This document shows positions 35,227 to 52,236 of a stretch of DNA of 64,000 nucleotides, piece after piece (within the stretch, counting starts at the first letter, position 1; the number at the start of each line of letters is the position of its first letter). Both the position numbers and the translations under genes were made by a program. The stretch comes from Candidatus Andeanibacterium colombiense. GTDB lineage: Bacteria; Pseudomonadota; Alphaproteobacteria; Sphingomonadales; Sphingomonadaceae. The stretch lies in contig CP119316.1 in NCBI GenBank assembly GCA_029202985.1, positions 2,356,001-2,420,000 on the forward strand, read 5' to 3'. A model generated the notes under the pieces. That model was not told where the DNA came from. It made no database searches and saw only the letters and a program-made list of their open reading frames with translations.

Positions 35227-35257
35227 GGCTGTCCTCCGTTGTCTGTCGAGCGCGCGT

Positions 35258-35380
35258 TTACGCGAGTGTCGCTATGATGGCCGCCGGGTGCTCGGCGGGA
35301 ACGATGGCATAGGCCATTGCGGTGAAGGTGAGCGCCAGCGCTGCAAGAGCGGCGACGGCGTTGTTCAGGTTCCGGGTCAT
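35258..35380 (-). CDS. 40-residue single-helix membrane peptide
   Basis: A short frame from ATG 35380 to TAA 35258. The peptide starts MTRNLNNAVAALAALALTFT and has one hydrophobic helix (about residues 8-27), then a Pro/His-containing tail (VPAEHPAAIIATLA). GGAG lies at 35388-35391 ahead of the ATG. It has the same orientation as, and sits 31 bp upstream of, the DUF2975 gene, and it is the first gene after the operator-like cluster. These points favour a real gene. It may be exported, since the helix could serve as a signal peptide ending near TAMAYA. No known family. Confidence 0.65.
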   Translation of the reverse strand: MTRNLNNAVAALAALALTFTAMAYAIVPAEHPAAIIATLA

Positions 35381-35463
35381 TTATCGATCTCCACTATGTG
35401 CGATATCGATATTCAATAAGGCGATTCGCGCATATCGTCAATCGATAATATCGAATAACGATA
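35381..35463 (-). promoter_or_regulatory. ATCGAT-rich operator-like cluster
   Basis: An AT-rich island in GC-rich DNA with repeated ATCGAT/ATATCG half-sites: TTATCGAT at 35381-35388, the palindrome ATATCGATAT at 35403-35412, CATATCG at 35431-35437, ATCGATAATATCGA at about 35441-35454, and AACGAT near 35457. It is placed directly before the 40-aa/DUF2975/HTH operon and about 50 bp upstream of the rpoB promoter. Probably the binding region of the HTH regulator (inference). Confidence 0.6.
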
Positions 35464-35512
35464 ATTCTGTCCGCAGGCGGGTGCCGCGCGAGGATTTGTG
35501 CGGTGCCGGCCT

Positions 35513-35541
35513 TTGACATTCCGGGGCCCGCGCCCTATATG
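35513..35541 (+). promoter_or_regulatory. Promoter of rpoB-rpoC
   Basis: TTGACA (35513-35518), 17 bases, TATATG (35536-35541). It has the same hexamers and spacing as the promoter at 20257. The predicted start near 35548 gives a leader of about 215 bases before rpoB. Confidence 0.7.
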
Positions 35542-35547
35542 CGCCCC

Positions 35548-35760
35548 TGTCAGATCGCTTCGAGCAAGGCAGTCCCTGCGCGGGGGACCACCCAGGAAGG
35601 AAGCGCTGGCTTTCCATAGTCGCGACGCAAGCTGCAGCAGCGGCCCCGGTGGGGCGCGTTTGCCTGCGGCTTTTCGGCGTCCGATATGGGCCACGCGCGT
35701 GTGGCGAAATTCAGCCGGCGTGAACAGGCGCCGGCCAATACGAAAGAGGCATATCCTCCT
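35548..35760 (+). promoter_or_regulatory. Structured 5' leader of rpoB
   Basis: About 213 untranslated bases. Local hairpins are visible: GGAAgGAAGC/GCTTtCC (about 35595-35616), GCGgCCCC/GGGGcGCG (about 35639-35660), and GCCGGCG/CGCCGGCC (about 35713-35735). The position matches ribosomal-protein-type autoregulatory leaders, but rplJ is not downstream, so an L10 role is not implied. Confidence 0.4.
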
Positions 35761-39924
<4,164 letters not shown>

Positions 39925-39979
39925 GCCGCGGACAGCATCGCGCCGACCCAGAAATTGACCCTCTCAAGGGACTTAAAAT

Positions 39980-44287
<4,308 letters not shown>

Positions 44288-44314
44288 GCCGAAGGCGCCA
44301 GCCAGGGCGTAACG

Positions 44315-44350
44315 AAAAGCCCCGCCGGAGCGATCCGGCGGGGCTTTTTC
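44315..44350. terminator. Bidirectional intrinsic terminator after rpoC
   Basis: AAAAGCCCCGCCGG (44315-44328), 6-base loop, CCGGCGGGGCTTTTT (44335-44349). T runs occur on both sides (TTTTTC on plus, TTTTCG on minus), so it can end rpoC and the convergent gene ending at 44376. Confidence 0.92.
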
Positions 44351-44375
44351 TTTGGCGACGGCAGCCGGTAGGCGG

Positions 44376-46001
44376 TCAGGCCGCCTTGGTCTGCTTCTTC
44401 CGCGCCTTGAGCGTCTCTGGCGAAGGGATCACCTGGCTGAGTTCCGCGACGACTTGGTCGGCGGAAAGGAAGCGGCTGGCTTCGGCGCCTGTCTCGGAGC
44501 GATCGGCGAAATGGACCCAGGCGATCGTCACCGGGCCGTAGGCCGTCTTGCTGCTGGGCGGCAGCATCACGAGCGTGAAACCTTCCTTGCCCTTCGCCTG
44601 CGCCTGGAGCGCGGCATGAAGCACGATCGAATCCGCCGCCGTCTGCACGTTGCCCGCCGAGAACAGCCGCCACATCCCGCTATCCTCATCGGGCTTCTCG
44701 GCCATCATCTTCGATTTCGCGACCCGCCAGGTCACATTGGACCTGCCCTCGAAATCGTCGATCTTCGCGTAGGGCAGGATCAGATTGAACAATTCCTTGT
44801 TGTCGGTGTCCGCCTGCAGCTTGACCGCAAGCTCGGCATCGCGGCGTTCCTGCCAAAGCTCCTCGGGCGCCTTGGCCAGCGCGCCGAACAACTCGCCGGA
44901 CGACGCTCCTTCGCGCAGCCTGCGGTCCGCTTCCATCACCTGACCGAGGCTCGGTTCGACCCATTGCGACCGCGCGGCGAAGTTTCGCCGGGCCTGAGCG
45001 GCTTGACCATCGTGCTCCAGCCGCAGGACCTCGTAGAGATCGAGCAGTTCGACGATCCGAGAGCTGTCGTCGTCGGGCACACCCCGCGCGCGGCGGTCGG
45101 CCATGTTGCTCCGTGCGAAATCCGCCCGCTCCTTCGCTCGGTCCCATTCGCCGGCCAGCGCATGGCCGATGGCGGCGCGTGCGTAGAAGGACGATTCCTT
45201 CTCCTTAGCCTTCAGGCCCTCGACCGTCGCGATCATGGCTTCGTGCTGGACGGCCGCATCGGCGAATCGCCCGACCTCTTCGAGCCTGGCGGCATATCCA
45301 AGCACGGTCGGGGCCAGGATCCGCGCCGTCGCGGCGTCCACGCGCTCTTCTTCCGGCCGGAGTTCGCGGTTAAATCCAGCATATGTGCGGGTCAGCAACA
45401 GCGGAACGAAGCCGTAGGTGATGTCCTTGACCTGGTTCAGCGAGGCCGCCTGCGCTCCTGCCGGATCTCCCATCCGTAAGCGCGCCTCGGCTTCGATCCT
45501 GCCGAAGGAAAGCCCCATCGAGCGGTCGAAATAGGGATTGCCGATCAGGCCCAGTGCGGCAGCCTCGGCCCGTGCCTTCGCGACATCGTCGAGCGCGGCT
45601 TGGTAATTCTTTGCCTCGATCTGATGCAGGCCACGGGCGAGGATCAGCGGCAGGCGCCGCAATCCGTTGCCCTCGGCTTTCTCCCCGTCGATCAGCCTGG
45701 TGCAGGCCTCGACCCCTTTTTCCGCGAACAGGCGCTTGGCCGGATCGGGAGATTCGGGCGAAGGCGCGAACAGCGCCAGCAGCGTGACCGCCCCGACAAA
45801 CCGTGCGAAGCTCTCGCCATCGGTCATATTGTTCGGCTTGCCGTCGCAGCGCAGGTAGAGCGAGCCGAGCTTCTTTTCCTCTTCCTTCTGGACCTTTTCC
45901 TGCTCCAGCTTCGCCGCCTTCTCCTCGCCCGTCCCGGCCAGCGCCGCGGACGCGTCGAAAATCATCTCGGCCGCAGCCACGCCGAGCAGAAATGTCTTCA
46001 T
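44376..46001 (-). CDS. Exported helical-repeat protein of unknown function
   Basis: 541 residues from ATG 46001. A signal peptide is likely (MKTFLLGVAAAEMIFDASAALAG), followed by a Lys/Glu-rich charged segment, one Cys in YLRCDG, and then a long helical body with TPR-like patterns: LILARGLHQIEAKNYQAALDD, GYAARLEEVGRFADAAVQHE and AAIGHALAGEWDRAKERAD. The C-terminal 150 residues (TWRVAKSKMMAEKPDEDSGM onward) are different and end Lys-rich. I do not recognise the family. The TPR assignment is inference. It is convergent with rpoC. Confidence 0.7.
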   Translation of the reverse strand: MKTFLLGVAAAEMIFDASAALAGTGEEKAAKLEQEKVQKEEEKKLGSLYLRCDGKPNNMTDGESFARFVGAVTLLALFAPSPESPDPAKRLFAEKGVEACTRLIDGEKAEGNGLRRLPLILARGLHQIEAKNYQAALDDVAKARAEAAALGLIGNPYFDRSMGLSFGRIEAEARLRMGDPAGAQAASLNQVKDITYGFVPLLLTRTYAGFNRELRPEEERVDAATARILAPTVLGYAARLEEVGRFADAAVQHEAMIATVEGLKAKEKESSFYARAAIGHALAGEWDRAKERADFARSNMADRRARGVPDDDSSRIVELLDLYEVLRLEHDGQAAQARRNFAARSQWVEPSLGQVMEADRRLREGASSGELFGALAKAPEELWQERRDAELAVKLQADTDNKELFNLILPYAKIDDFEGRSNVTWRVAKSKMMAEKPDEDSGMWRLFSAGNVQTAADSIVLHAALQAQAKGKEGFTLVMLPPSSKTAYGPVTIAWVHFADRSETGAEASRFLSADQVVAELSQVIPSPETLKARKKQTKAA

Positions 46002-46163
46002 GAATGCCCCAACCCCGAAATCAGCAAAACCCCGGCGTGGATGGTATGCGGCAAGAGCGCCTGTGCGCAATATGCGATGATACGGACGGCCGCATTTTCC
46101 GATTTCCGGTGCGCGCCGGAAAACCAATTCCCTCTTTCGCTTCCGATGCGTTAGAGCCGTCCC

Positions 46164-47819
46164 ATGGCCGACAGTCTCTCCATCACCCTTGCGCAGCAGA
46201 ACCAGAACGTCGGCGACATCGCCGGCAATGCGGAGCGCATGCTCAAGACCCGCGCCGGGGCGGGCAAGACCGATCTGGTCGTGTTCCCCGAAATGCATCT
46301 GATCGGCTATCCGCCCGAGGATCTCGTGCTCAAGCCCGCGCTGATCGAGCGCGCGGCAGCGGAGATGGAGCGGCTTGCGCTGTGCACCGGCGATGGCGGC
46401 CCGGCGATGCTGGTCGGCAGCGTGTTCGTGCGCGACGGAGCGCTGCACAACGGGGTCGCGCTGCTCGATGGCGGGCGCGTCACCGCGACCCGTTTCAAGC
46501 ATGAGCTGCCCAATTACGGCACCTTCGACGAAGCGCGTTATTTCACCCCCGGGCCGCTGCCCGAACCGGTGCTGTTCCGCGGCGCGATGCTGGGCCTGCC
46601 GGTGTGCGAGGACATCTGGCACCCCGATGTCTGCAGCCACCTCGCCGATTTCGGTGCCGGCCTGTTCGTCTGCGTCAACGGCAGCCCCTATGAGATCGAC
46701 AAGGACGTGTTGCGGATCGACGAGATCGCGCGCCGCCGCGCGGTCGATACCGGGGTGCCGATGGCCTATCTCAACCGCGTCGGCGGGCAGGACGAGCTGG
46801 TGTTCGACGGCGCGAGCTTCGTGATCAACGGCGATGGCAGCCTTGCGGTCCAGATGCGCGACTGGGAAGAGGAAGTCGTCGAGACCAAATGGACCAAGAT
46901 CGCGCGCGGCTGGAACTGCAACCGCGGCGAACTCGAATCGCTGACCGACAAGAGCGAGGAGACCTATTGCGCGATGGTCCTCGCATTGCGCGACTATGTG
47001 AACAAGAACGGCTTCCCCGGCGTGGTGCTCGGCCTTTCGGGCGGGATCGACAGCGCGATCTGCGCGGCCATCGCGGTCGATGCGCTGGGTGCGGACCGGG
47101 TGTGGTGCGTTATGCTGCCGAGCCGCTTCACCAGCCAGGCGAGCCTCGACGATGCCGAAGCCTGCGCGAAGGCGCTCGGCTGCCGCTATTCGACGATCCC
47201 GATTCAGCCCGCGGTGAACGGCTTCGACGCGATGCTGGCGGAGGATTTCGCCGACACCAGGGTCGACACGACCGAAGAGAACATCCAGTCGCGCATCCGC
47301 GGGGTCACGCTGATGGCGCTGAGCAACAAGTTCGGCCCGATGCTGCTGACCACCGGCAACAAGAGCGAGATGAGCGTCGGCTATGCGACGATCTACGGCG
47401 ACATGGCCGGCGGCTATAACCCGCTGAAGGACGCCTATAAGATGACCGTGTTCGGCATCTCGCGTTGGCGCAACACCGCGGTGCCGAAGATCGGACTTGG
47501 GCCCGCTGGCATGGTGATCCCGCAGAACATCATCGACAAGCCGCCCAGCGCCGAACTCCGGCCCGACCAGAAGGACGAGGACTCGCTCCCGCCTTATCCG
47601 GTGCTCGACCGCATCCTGCTGGGGCTGGTGGAACACGAGAAGAGCGTGGATCAGTTGGTCACCGAAGGGCTCGACCGCGCGACCGTCGAGCGGATCGAAC
47701 ATTTGCTCAACCTCGCCGAATACAAGCGGCGGCAGGCCCCGCCGGGGGTCAAGCTGGGGATGCGGAACTTCGGGCGCGACCGGCGGTATCCGATTACGCA
47801 CAAGTTCAGGAGCAAGTGA
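46164..47819 (+). CDS. nadE: Glutamine-dependent NAD+ synthetase
   Basis: 551 residues with two domains. An N-terminal nitrilase-type glutaminase (about 1-260) has the triad Glu (VFPEMHLIGYPPEDL), Lys (FKHELPNYGTFDEARYF) and Cys (LPVCEDIWHPD). The C-terminal synthetase has the PP-loop GLSGGIDSAICA, GNKSEMSVGYATIYGD and PPSAELRPDQKDEDSLP. It amidates deamido-NAD in the last step of NAD synthesis. Stop and next start overlap (TGATG). Confidence 0.97.
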   Translation: MADSLSITLAQQNQNVGDIAGNAERMLKTRAGAGKTDLVVFPEMHLIGYPPEDLVLKPALIERAAAEMERLALCTGDGGPAMLVGSVFVRDGALHNGVALLDGGRVTATRFKHELPNYGTFDEARYFTPGPLPEPVLFRGAMLGLPVCEDIWHPDVCSHLADFGAGLFVCVNGSPYEIDKDVLRIDEIARRRAVDTGVPMAYLNRVGGQDELVFDGASFVINGDGSLAVQMRDWEEEVVETKWTKIARGWNCNRGELESLTDKSEETYCAMVLALRDYVNKNGFPGVVLGLSGGIDSAICAAIAVDALGADRVWCVMLPSRFTSQASLDDAEACAKALGCRYSTIPIQPAVNGFDAMLAEDFADTRVDTTEENIQSRIRGVTLMALSNKFGPMLLTTGNKSEMSVGYATIYGDMAGGYNPLKDAYKMTVFGISRWRNTAVPKIGLGPAGMVIPQNIIDKPPSAELRPDQKDEDSLPPYPVLDRILLGLVEHEKSVDQLVTEGLDRATVERIEHLLNLAEYKRRQAPPGVKLGMRNFGRDRRYPITHKFRSK

Positions 47820-48253
47820 TGCGCCTCTTCCCGCTGGTCCTCATACTCGCCCTTACGGGCTGCAGCGCCAACGGAAGCGGCGATGCCGGCCGGTTCCCCC
47901 CGCTCGACACGATGAAGACCTTCACTGCGGCGAGCCAGCTCAAGGGCAACTACCGGGTCGCTGGGATCGACGGAACCGAGTTCACGTCGCTGCACGACGG
48001 GTTCGAGGTGACGATTTCCGGCGACAAGATCGAAGTGCGCGGGAACTGCACCAGCAACGGGTGGAGCTATCGCTTCGACGGCGCGAAGCTGGTCACCGCC
48101 GTGATCGAGGGCCCGACCTGCCGCCGGGCGGTGACCGATGAGGAAGCGGCGCTCGGTCGGGTGTTCGCCGGTGCCGTCAAGGCCAGCCCCACGCCGTGGG
48201 ACGGGATCATGATCGAAGGCACCGGCGGGACTGTAACGCTGGTCGTGGATTAG
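47819..48253 (+). CDS. META-domain-like lipoprotein
   Basis: 144 residues. Lipobox ALTGC (Cys15). The mature part has the layout of a META/HslJ-like beta domain: LKGNYRVAGIDGTEF, a strand pair around EVTISGDKIEVRGNCTSNG and GPTCRRAVTDEEAALGRVFAG, with two Cys that could bond. The assignment is tentative. The ATG overlaps the nadE stop, so it is coupled to nadE. It ends in a 4-bp convergent overlap with the next gene. Confidence 0.65.
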   Translation: MRLFPLVLILALTGCSANGSGDAGRFPPLDTMKTFTAASQLKGNYRVAGIDGTEFTSLHDGFEVTISGDKIEVRGNCTSNGWSYRFDGAKLVTAVIEGPTCRRAVTDEEAALGRVFAGAVKASPTPWDGIMIEGTGGTVTLVVD

Positions 48254-48474
48254 TCGCCCGCGGTCTTTTGGGCCGCATCGCCGACTTCGCTCGCGGCATT
48301 GCCGACCGAGTTGGCCGCTTGGCTCACCGCGTCGTTCTTCGCGGCATTGCTGTTGACGTATTTCATCGCGACGACCCCGCCGACCACTACGGCCGCCAGC
48401 AGGATCAGCGCGATCAGCCAGCCGCTGCCACCGCCGCTGCCTTCCTTGACTACCACTACCCGATCGTCGCTCAT
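48250..48474 (-). CDS. Small single-helix membrane protein
   Basis: 74 residues: acidic N-terminus, one membrane helix (WLIALILLAAVVVGGVVAMKYV), then an Ala/Asn/Ser-rich amphipathic tail (AVSQAANSVGNAASEVGDAA). No known family; likely an inner-membrane anchored helix. Its start faces gltX, with about 108 bp between them. Confidence 0.65.
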   Translation of the reverse strand: MSDDRVVVVKEGSGGGSGWLIALILLAAVVVGGVVAMKYVNSNAAKNDAVSQAANSVGNAASEVGDAAQKTAGD

Positions 48475-48582
48475 GTTCGTCTCCTCGTGATGTTCTCGAT
48501 GGAAGCCAAACGGGCGAAGGGCCGAAGGGTTGCGCGTTCATAGCGCTTTGCCGCGGGCGCGATCTGCGTTAGCGCGCGGGCG

Positions 48583-49911
48583 ATGACCGCCACCACCCGT
48601 TTCGCCCCGTCGCCCACCGGGCTGCTGCATGTCGGCAATATCCGCACAGCGCTGCATAACTGGATGCTCGCCCGCAAGGCAGGCGGGCGCTTCCTGCTGC
48701 GGATCGACGATACCGACAAGGAGCGCAGCCGTGAGGATTACGTCGATGCGATCCGCGCCGATCTCGCGTGGCTCGAGCTCGCGCCCGACGGCGAGGAGCG
48801 GCAGTCGGCGCGCTTCGGGCTCTACGAGGAGAATTTTGGCAAGCTCGCAAGCGCCGGCTGGATCTACCGCTGCTACGAGACCGCGCAGGAGCTGGAACTC
48901 AAGCGCAAGGTGCTGCTCGGACGCGGTCTGCCGCCGATCTACGACCGCGCGGCGCTGGAACTGACCGAGGCGCAGCACGCGGATTATGCCGCGCAGGGCA
49001 TCGCCCCGCACTGGCGTTTCAAGCTCGACCGCACGGCGCCGATCGAATGGCAGGACGGGGTGCGCGGGCACCAGCATTTCGACCCAGCCTCGCTCTCCGA
49101 TCCGGTGGTGCGCCGGGCGGACGGTTCGTGGCTCTACATGTTGCCGAGCGCGATCGACGATGTCGCGATGGGCGTGACGGACGTGCTGCGCGGCGAAGAC
49201 CATGTCTCCAACACCGCGCTGCAGCTCCAGATGTTCACCGCGCTCGGCAGCGGGCCGCCGCGCTTCGCGCATGAGGCGCTGCTGGTCGGGAGTGAAGGCA
49301 AATTGTCCAAGCGGCTCGGCTCGCTCGGCAGCGCGGCATTCCGCGAGCGTGGGATCGAGCCCGAAGCACTGGTCGCGCTGCTCGCGCGGCTCGGCACCTC
49401 GCAGCCGGTCGAACCGATCGCCGACCGCGCGCTGCTGGTCGCAAGCTTCGACCTCGCCCATTTCGGACGCGCGCCGGCGCGGTTCGACGAGGCGGAGCTG
49501 GAGCGGCTCAACGCGGCGATCCTGCATCAGACGCCGTTCGCCGAAGTGGCATCGCGCCTGCCCGAAGGCATGGGCGAGGATGCCTGGCTCGCGATCCGCC
49601 CGAACCTTGCCCATGTCGGCGAGGCGGCCGAGTGGTGGCGGGTGGTGACCGGCCCGATCGATAGGGCGGAATTCGACGAAGCCGACCGCGCCTATCTCGC
49701 CGAAGCCGCCCGTCTGCTGGCTTGGAGCGCCGACCCGTGGCCCGCTCTCACCGCCGCGCTCAAGGAAGCGACCGGGCGCAAGGGGCGCGACCTGTTCCAC
49801 CCGTTGCGGCTGGCGCTGACCGGGAAGGATTCAGGCCCCGATATGAAAGCGCTGCTGCCGCTGATCGGCGAGGGTGAAGCGCGGGCGCGGCTGGAGCGGG
49901 CTTCGCAATAG
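48583..49911 (+). CDS. gltX: Glutamyl-tRNA synthetase
   Basis: 442 residues, class I synthetase. The HIGH motif appears as HVGN (RFAPSPTGLLHVGNIRTAL) and KMSKS as KLSKR. RIDDTDKERS and RGEDHVSNTALQ are also present. It is somewhat shorter than typical GltX (about 470), with a compact C-terminal anticodon domain. Alphaproteobacteria often encode two GltX forms, so this could be either a discriminating or a tRNA-Gln-charging type; the sequence alone does not decide. It is convergent with pyk. Confidence 0.94.
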   Translation: MTATTRFAPSPTGLLHVGNIRTALHNWMLARKAGGRFLLRIDDTDKERSREDYVDAIRADLAWLELAPDGEERQSARFGLYEENFGKLASAGWIYRCYETAQELELKRKVLLGRGLPPIYDRAALELTEAQHADYAAQGIAPHWRFKLDRTAPIEWQDGVRGHQHFDPASLSDPVVRRADGSWLYMLPSAIDDVAMGVTDVLRGEDHVSNTALQLQMFTALGSGPPRFAHEALLVGSEGKLSKRLGSLGSAAFRERGIEPEALVALLARLGTSQPVEPIADRALLVASFDLAHFGRAPARFDEAELERLNAAILHQTPFAEVASRLPEGMGEDAWLAIRPNLAHVGEAAEWWRVVTGPIDRAEFDEADRAYLAEAARLLAWSADPWPALTAALKEATGRKGRDLFHPLRLALTGKDSGPDMKALLPLIGEGEARARLERASQ

Positions 49912-49916
49912 AGCTG

Positions 49917-49995
49917 ATCCCCGCGCAGGCGGGGGTCTCGGGCGATGGAGAACAGCGCCCGATCTGCCTGAGGTCCCTGCCTTCGCAGGGACTCA
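49917..49995. repeat. REP/BIME-like palindromic element, copy 6
   Basis: Hairpin 1 is CCCCGC/GCGGGG (about 49919-49934), and hairpin 2 is GTCCCTGC/GCAGGGAC (49973-49992). The gtctcgggc spacer start and gaggt joint match the family. The two arms use different stem sequences, one like copy 1 and one like copy 3. Between convergent gltX and pyk. Confidence 0.7.
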
Positions 49996-50019
49996 GGTGT
50001 GGGATCTCATACGCGGGCG

Positions 50020-51489
50020 TCAGCCCGTGTGCGCGTCCAACTCATCCCCGGTCAGCGTCACCACATGAAGGAGATTGGTCGAACCCGGGGTCCCGAACGG
50101 CACGCCAGCAAGCATCACGAGCTTCGAGCCGGCCTTGCCGAAGCCGTGGCGCAGCGCCATCCGCTTGCCCTTGGCGACCATCTCCTCGAAATTGCCGATG
50201 TCCTTGGTTGCGACCGCATAGCAGCCCCAGATCAGCGCGACCCGCCGGGCGATCGCGACCGACGGGGTGAGCACCATCAACTCGACCGCCGGCCGTTCGC
50301 GCGCGACGCGGCGGGCGGAGGAGCCGGAGCCGGTGTAGACCACCAATGCCGAGACCGAGACGGTGTCCGCGATCGTCATGCAGGCATGGCTGAGCGCGTC
50401 GGCGGTGGTCGCGTCGGGTGGGGTCTCGTGGAAGCGGATGCGGTTCCGGTAGCTCTCGTCGCGTTCGACCTGGTGGGCGATGCGGTCCATCATGTTGACC
50501 GCTTCCTCGGGCCATTGCCCCGCGGCGGTTTCGGCCGAGAGCATCACCGCATCCGCCCCGTCATAGACCGCATTGGCGACGTCGGAGACTTCGGCGCGGG
50601 TCGGGGTCGGGCTTTCGATCATCGATTCGAGCATCTGGGTCGCGACGATCACCGGCTTGCCAAGGCTGCGCGCGGCATTGACGATGCGTTTCTGCAGCGG
50701 CGGCACTTCTTCCGGGTTCAGCTCGACGCCCAGATCGCCGCGCGCGACCATTACCGCGTCGGACAGTTCGAGGATCTCGTCCAGCCTCGTGACCGCGGCG
50801 GGCTTCTCGATCTTGGCGCAGAGCGCGACCTGAGTGCCGCCGGCGGCGGTGACCAGCTTGCGCGCTTCGGCCATGTCGTCGGGCCGCTGGACGAAGCTGA
50901 GCGCGATCCAGTCTGCGCCTTGCTTGACCGCGAAGGCGAGGTCGGCACGGTCCTTGTCGGTCATCGCCGGAACCGGGACCACCGCATCGGGCACATTCAC
51001 GCCCTTGCGGTCGGAGATCACTCCGCCGACTTCGGCGGTGGTGACGATCCGGTCGGCATCGGCGCTCACCACCTTGAGCTTGATCTTGCCGTCGTCGATC
51101 AGCAGCCGCTGGCCCTTCGCGAGGATCCCGAACAATTCGGGGTGCGGCAGGTACACGCGGGTCTCGTCGCCCGGCGCGGGGTCGCGGTCGAGGGTGAAGC
51201 GGCTGCCGTGGCGGATCACCAGCCGCTCGCCGGTGCGGAAGGTGCCGACGCGCAATTTCGGCCCCTGCAGATCGCAGAGGATCGCGATCGGGTGGGCGAA
51301 TTCCCTTTCCAGCGCGCGGATCGCGCGGATCGTCTCTTCATGGGTCGCGTGGTCGCCGTGGCTCATGTTGACGCGGAACGCATCGGCGCCGGCGCGCAGC
51401 AGGCGGCGGAGCATCTCGGGATCGCGGCTTGCGGGGCCGATCGTCGCGAGAATCTTGACCTTGCGGCCGCGGGGTTCGAGCTTTGCCAT
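50020..51489 (-). CDS. pyk: Pyruvate kinase
   Basis: 489 residues, converts PEP and ADP to pyruvate and ATP. N-terminal KILATIGPASRD, substrate-site FRVNMSHGDH and CDLQGPKLRVG, signature VALCAKIEKPAAV followed by MVARGDLGVEL, and ATQMLESMIESPTPTRAEVSD. Full length with the C-terminal allosteric domain. It is divergent from the DUF1244 gene with only 49 bp between starts. Confidence 0.97.
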   Translation of the reverse strand: MAKLEPRGRKVKILATIGPASRDPEMLRRLLRAGADAFRVNMSHGDHATHEETIRAIRALEREFAHPIAILCDLQGPKLRVGTFRTGERLVIRHGSRFTLDRDPAPGDETRVYLPHPELFGILAKGQRLLIDDGKIKLKVVSADADRIVTTAEVGGVISDRKGVNVPDAVVPVPAMTDKDRADLAFAVKQGADWIALSFVQRPDDMAEARKLVTAAGGTQVALCAKIEKPAAVTRLDEILELSDAVMVARGDLGVELNPEEVPPLQKRIVNAARSLGKPVIVATQMLESMIESPTPTRAEVSDVANAVYDGADAVMLSAETAAGQWPEEAVNMMDRIAHQVERDESYRNRIRFHETPPDATTADALSHACMTIADTVSVSALVVYTGSGSSARRVARERPAVELMVLTPSVAIARRVALIWGCYAVATKDIGNFEEMVAKGKRMALRHGFGKAGSKLVMLAGVPFGTPGSTNLLHVVTLTGDELDAHTG

Positions 51490-51538
51490 AACCCCGTGCC
51501 TATGTCAGAGGCGTGCGACAATTCAAGGATAGAAGACC

Positions 51539-51853
51539 ATGGCCCAAGCTCCGAACAGTTCCGGCGACCCCCTCGATACGCTGCCCGACGATATCGCGGC
51601 CGCCGCCTTCCGCCGGCTGGTCCGCCATTTACGCAAGCGCCACGATGCCGAGAATATCGAGCTGATGGGCCTCGCCGGTTTCTGCCGCAATTGCTTGTCC
51701 GACTGGATCCGCGATGCGGGTTACGCAGGCGACAAGGCAGCCGCGCGCGAACTCATCCACGGCATGCCGCAGGAGGAATGGAAGGCGAAGTTCCAGACGG
51801 AGGCGACCCCCGAACAGCTCGCCCGGATGGCGGAAAGCCTGAAACGGAACTGA
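51539..51853 (+). CDS. DUF1244 family protein
   Basis: 104 residues. The whole chain is the DUF1244 domain: AAFRRLVRHLRKRHDAENIE, GLAGFCRNCLSDW with a conserved Cys pair, and HGMPQEEWKAKFQ. A small cytosolic, mostly helical protein of unknown function common in alphaproteobacteria. It lies beside pyk and gapR, a neighbourhood I recall as common in this class. Confidence 0.92.
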   Translation: MAQAPNSSGDPLDTLPDDIAAAAFRRLVRHLRKRHDAENIELMGLAGFCRNCLSDWIRDAGYAGDKAAARELIHGMPQEEWKAKFQTEATPEQLARMAESLKRN

Positions 51854-51944
51854 GCGCGGGAGAAGTTTTCCACCCCGCCTTCACCCTCTCCGCCGCGCTC
51901 GCTATCAGCGCCGCAACCCGATTCTGATTCCCACGGAGCTTCCA

Positions 51945-52181
51945 ATGGCTGAAACCACCGACGACCGCCTGCGCTTGTTGATCGAGCGCGTCGAACGCCT
52001 CGAAGAAGAGAAGAAGGGCATCGCTGACGATATCCGCGACGTCTATGCCGAGGCCAAGGCGGTCGGCTACGACGCGAAGATCATGCGCCAGATCGTGCGC
52101 CTGCGGAAGATGAAGCCCGACGACCGCGCCGAGATGGAAGCGATCCTCGACGTCTACAAGGCCGCGCTCGGGATCGGCTGA
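51945..52181 (+). CDS. gapR: GapR-like DNA-binding protein (DUF2312)
   Basis: 78 residues, all helical: LRLLIERVERLEEEKKGIADDIRDVY, AEAKAVGYDAKIMRQIVRLRKMKPDDRAEME, LDVYKAALG. This is the DUF2312 family, whose Caulobacter member GapR clamps overtwisted, AT-rich DNA ahead of replication and transcription. ATG 51945 follows GGAG. It is alone or co-transcribed with DUF1244 (91 bp). Confidence 0.92.
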   Translation: MAETTDDRLRLLIERVERLEEEKKGIADDIRDVYAEAKAVGYDAKIMRQIVRLRKMKPDDRAEMEAILDVYKAALGIG

Positions 52182-52236
52182 TCCGCCTTGACGAAGCGGG
52201 CCTGACTCGCGCATTTCCCCCGCGAAGGGGACCGGC

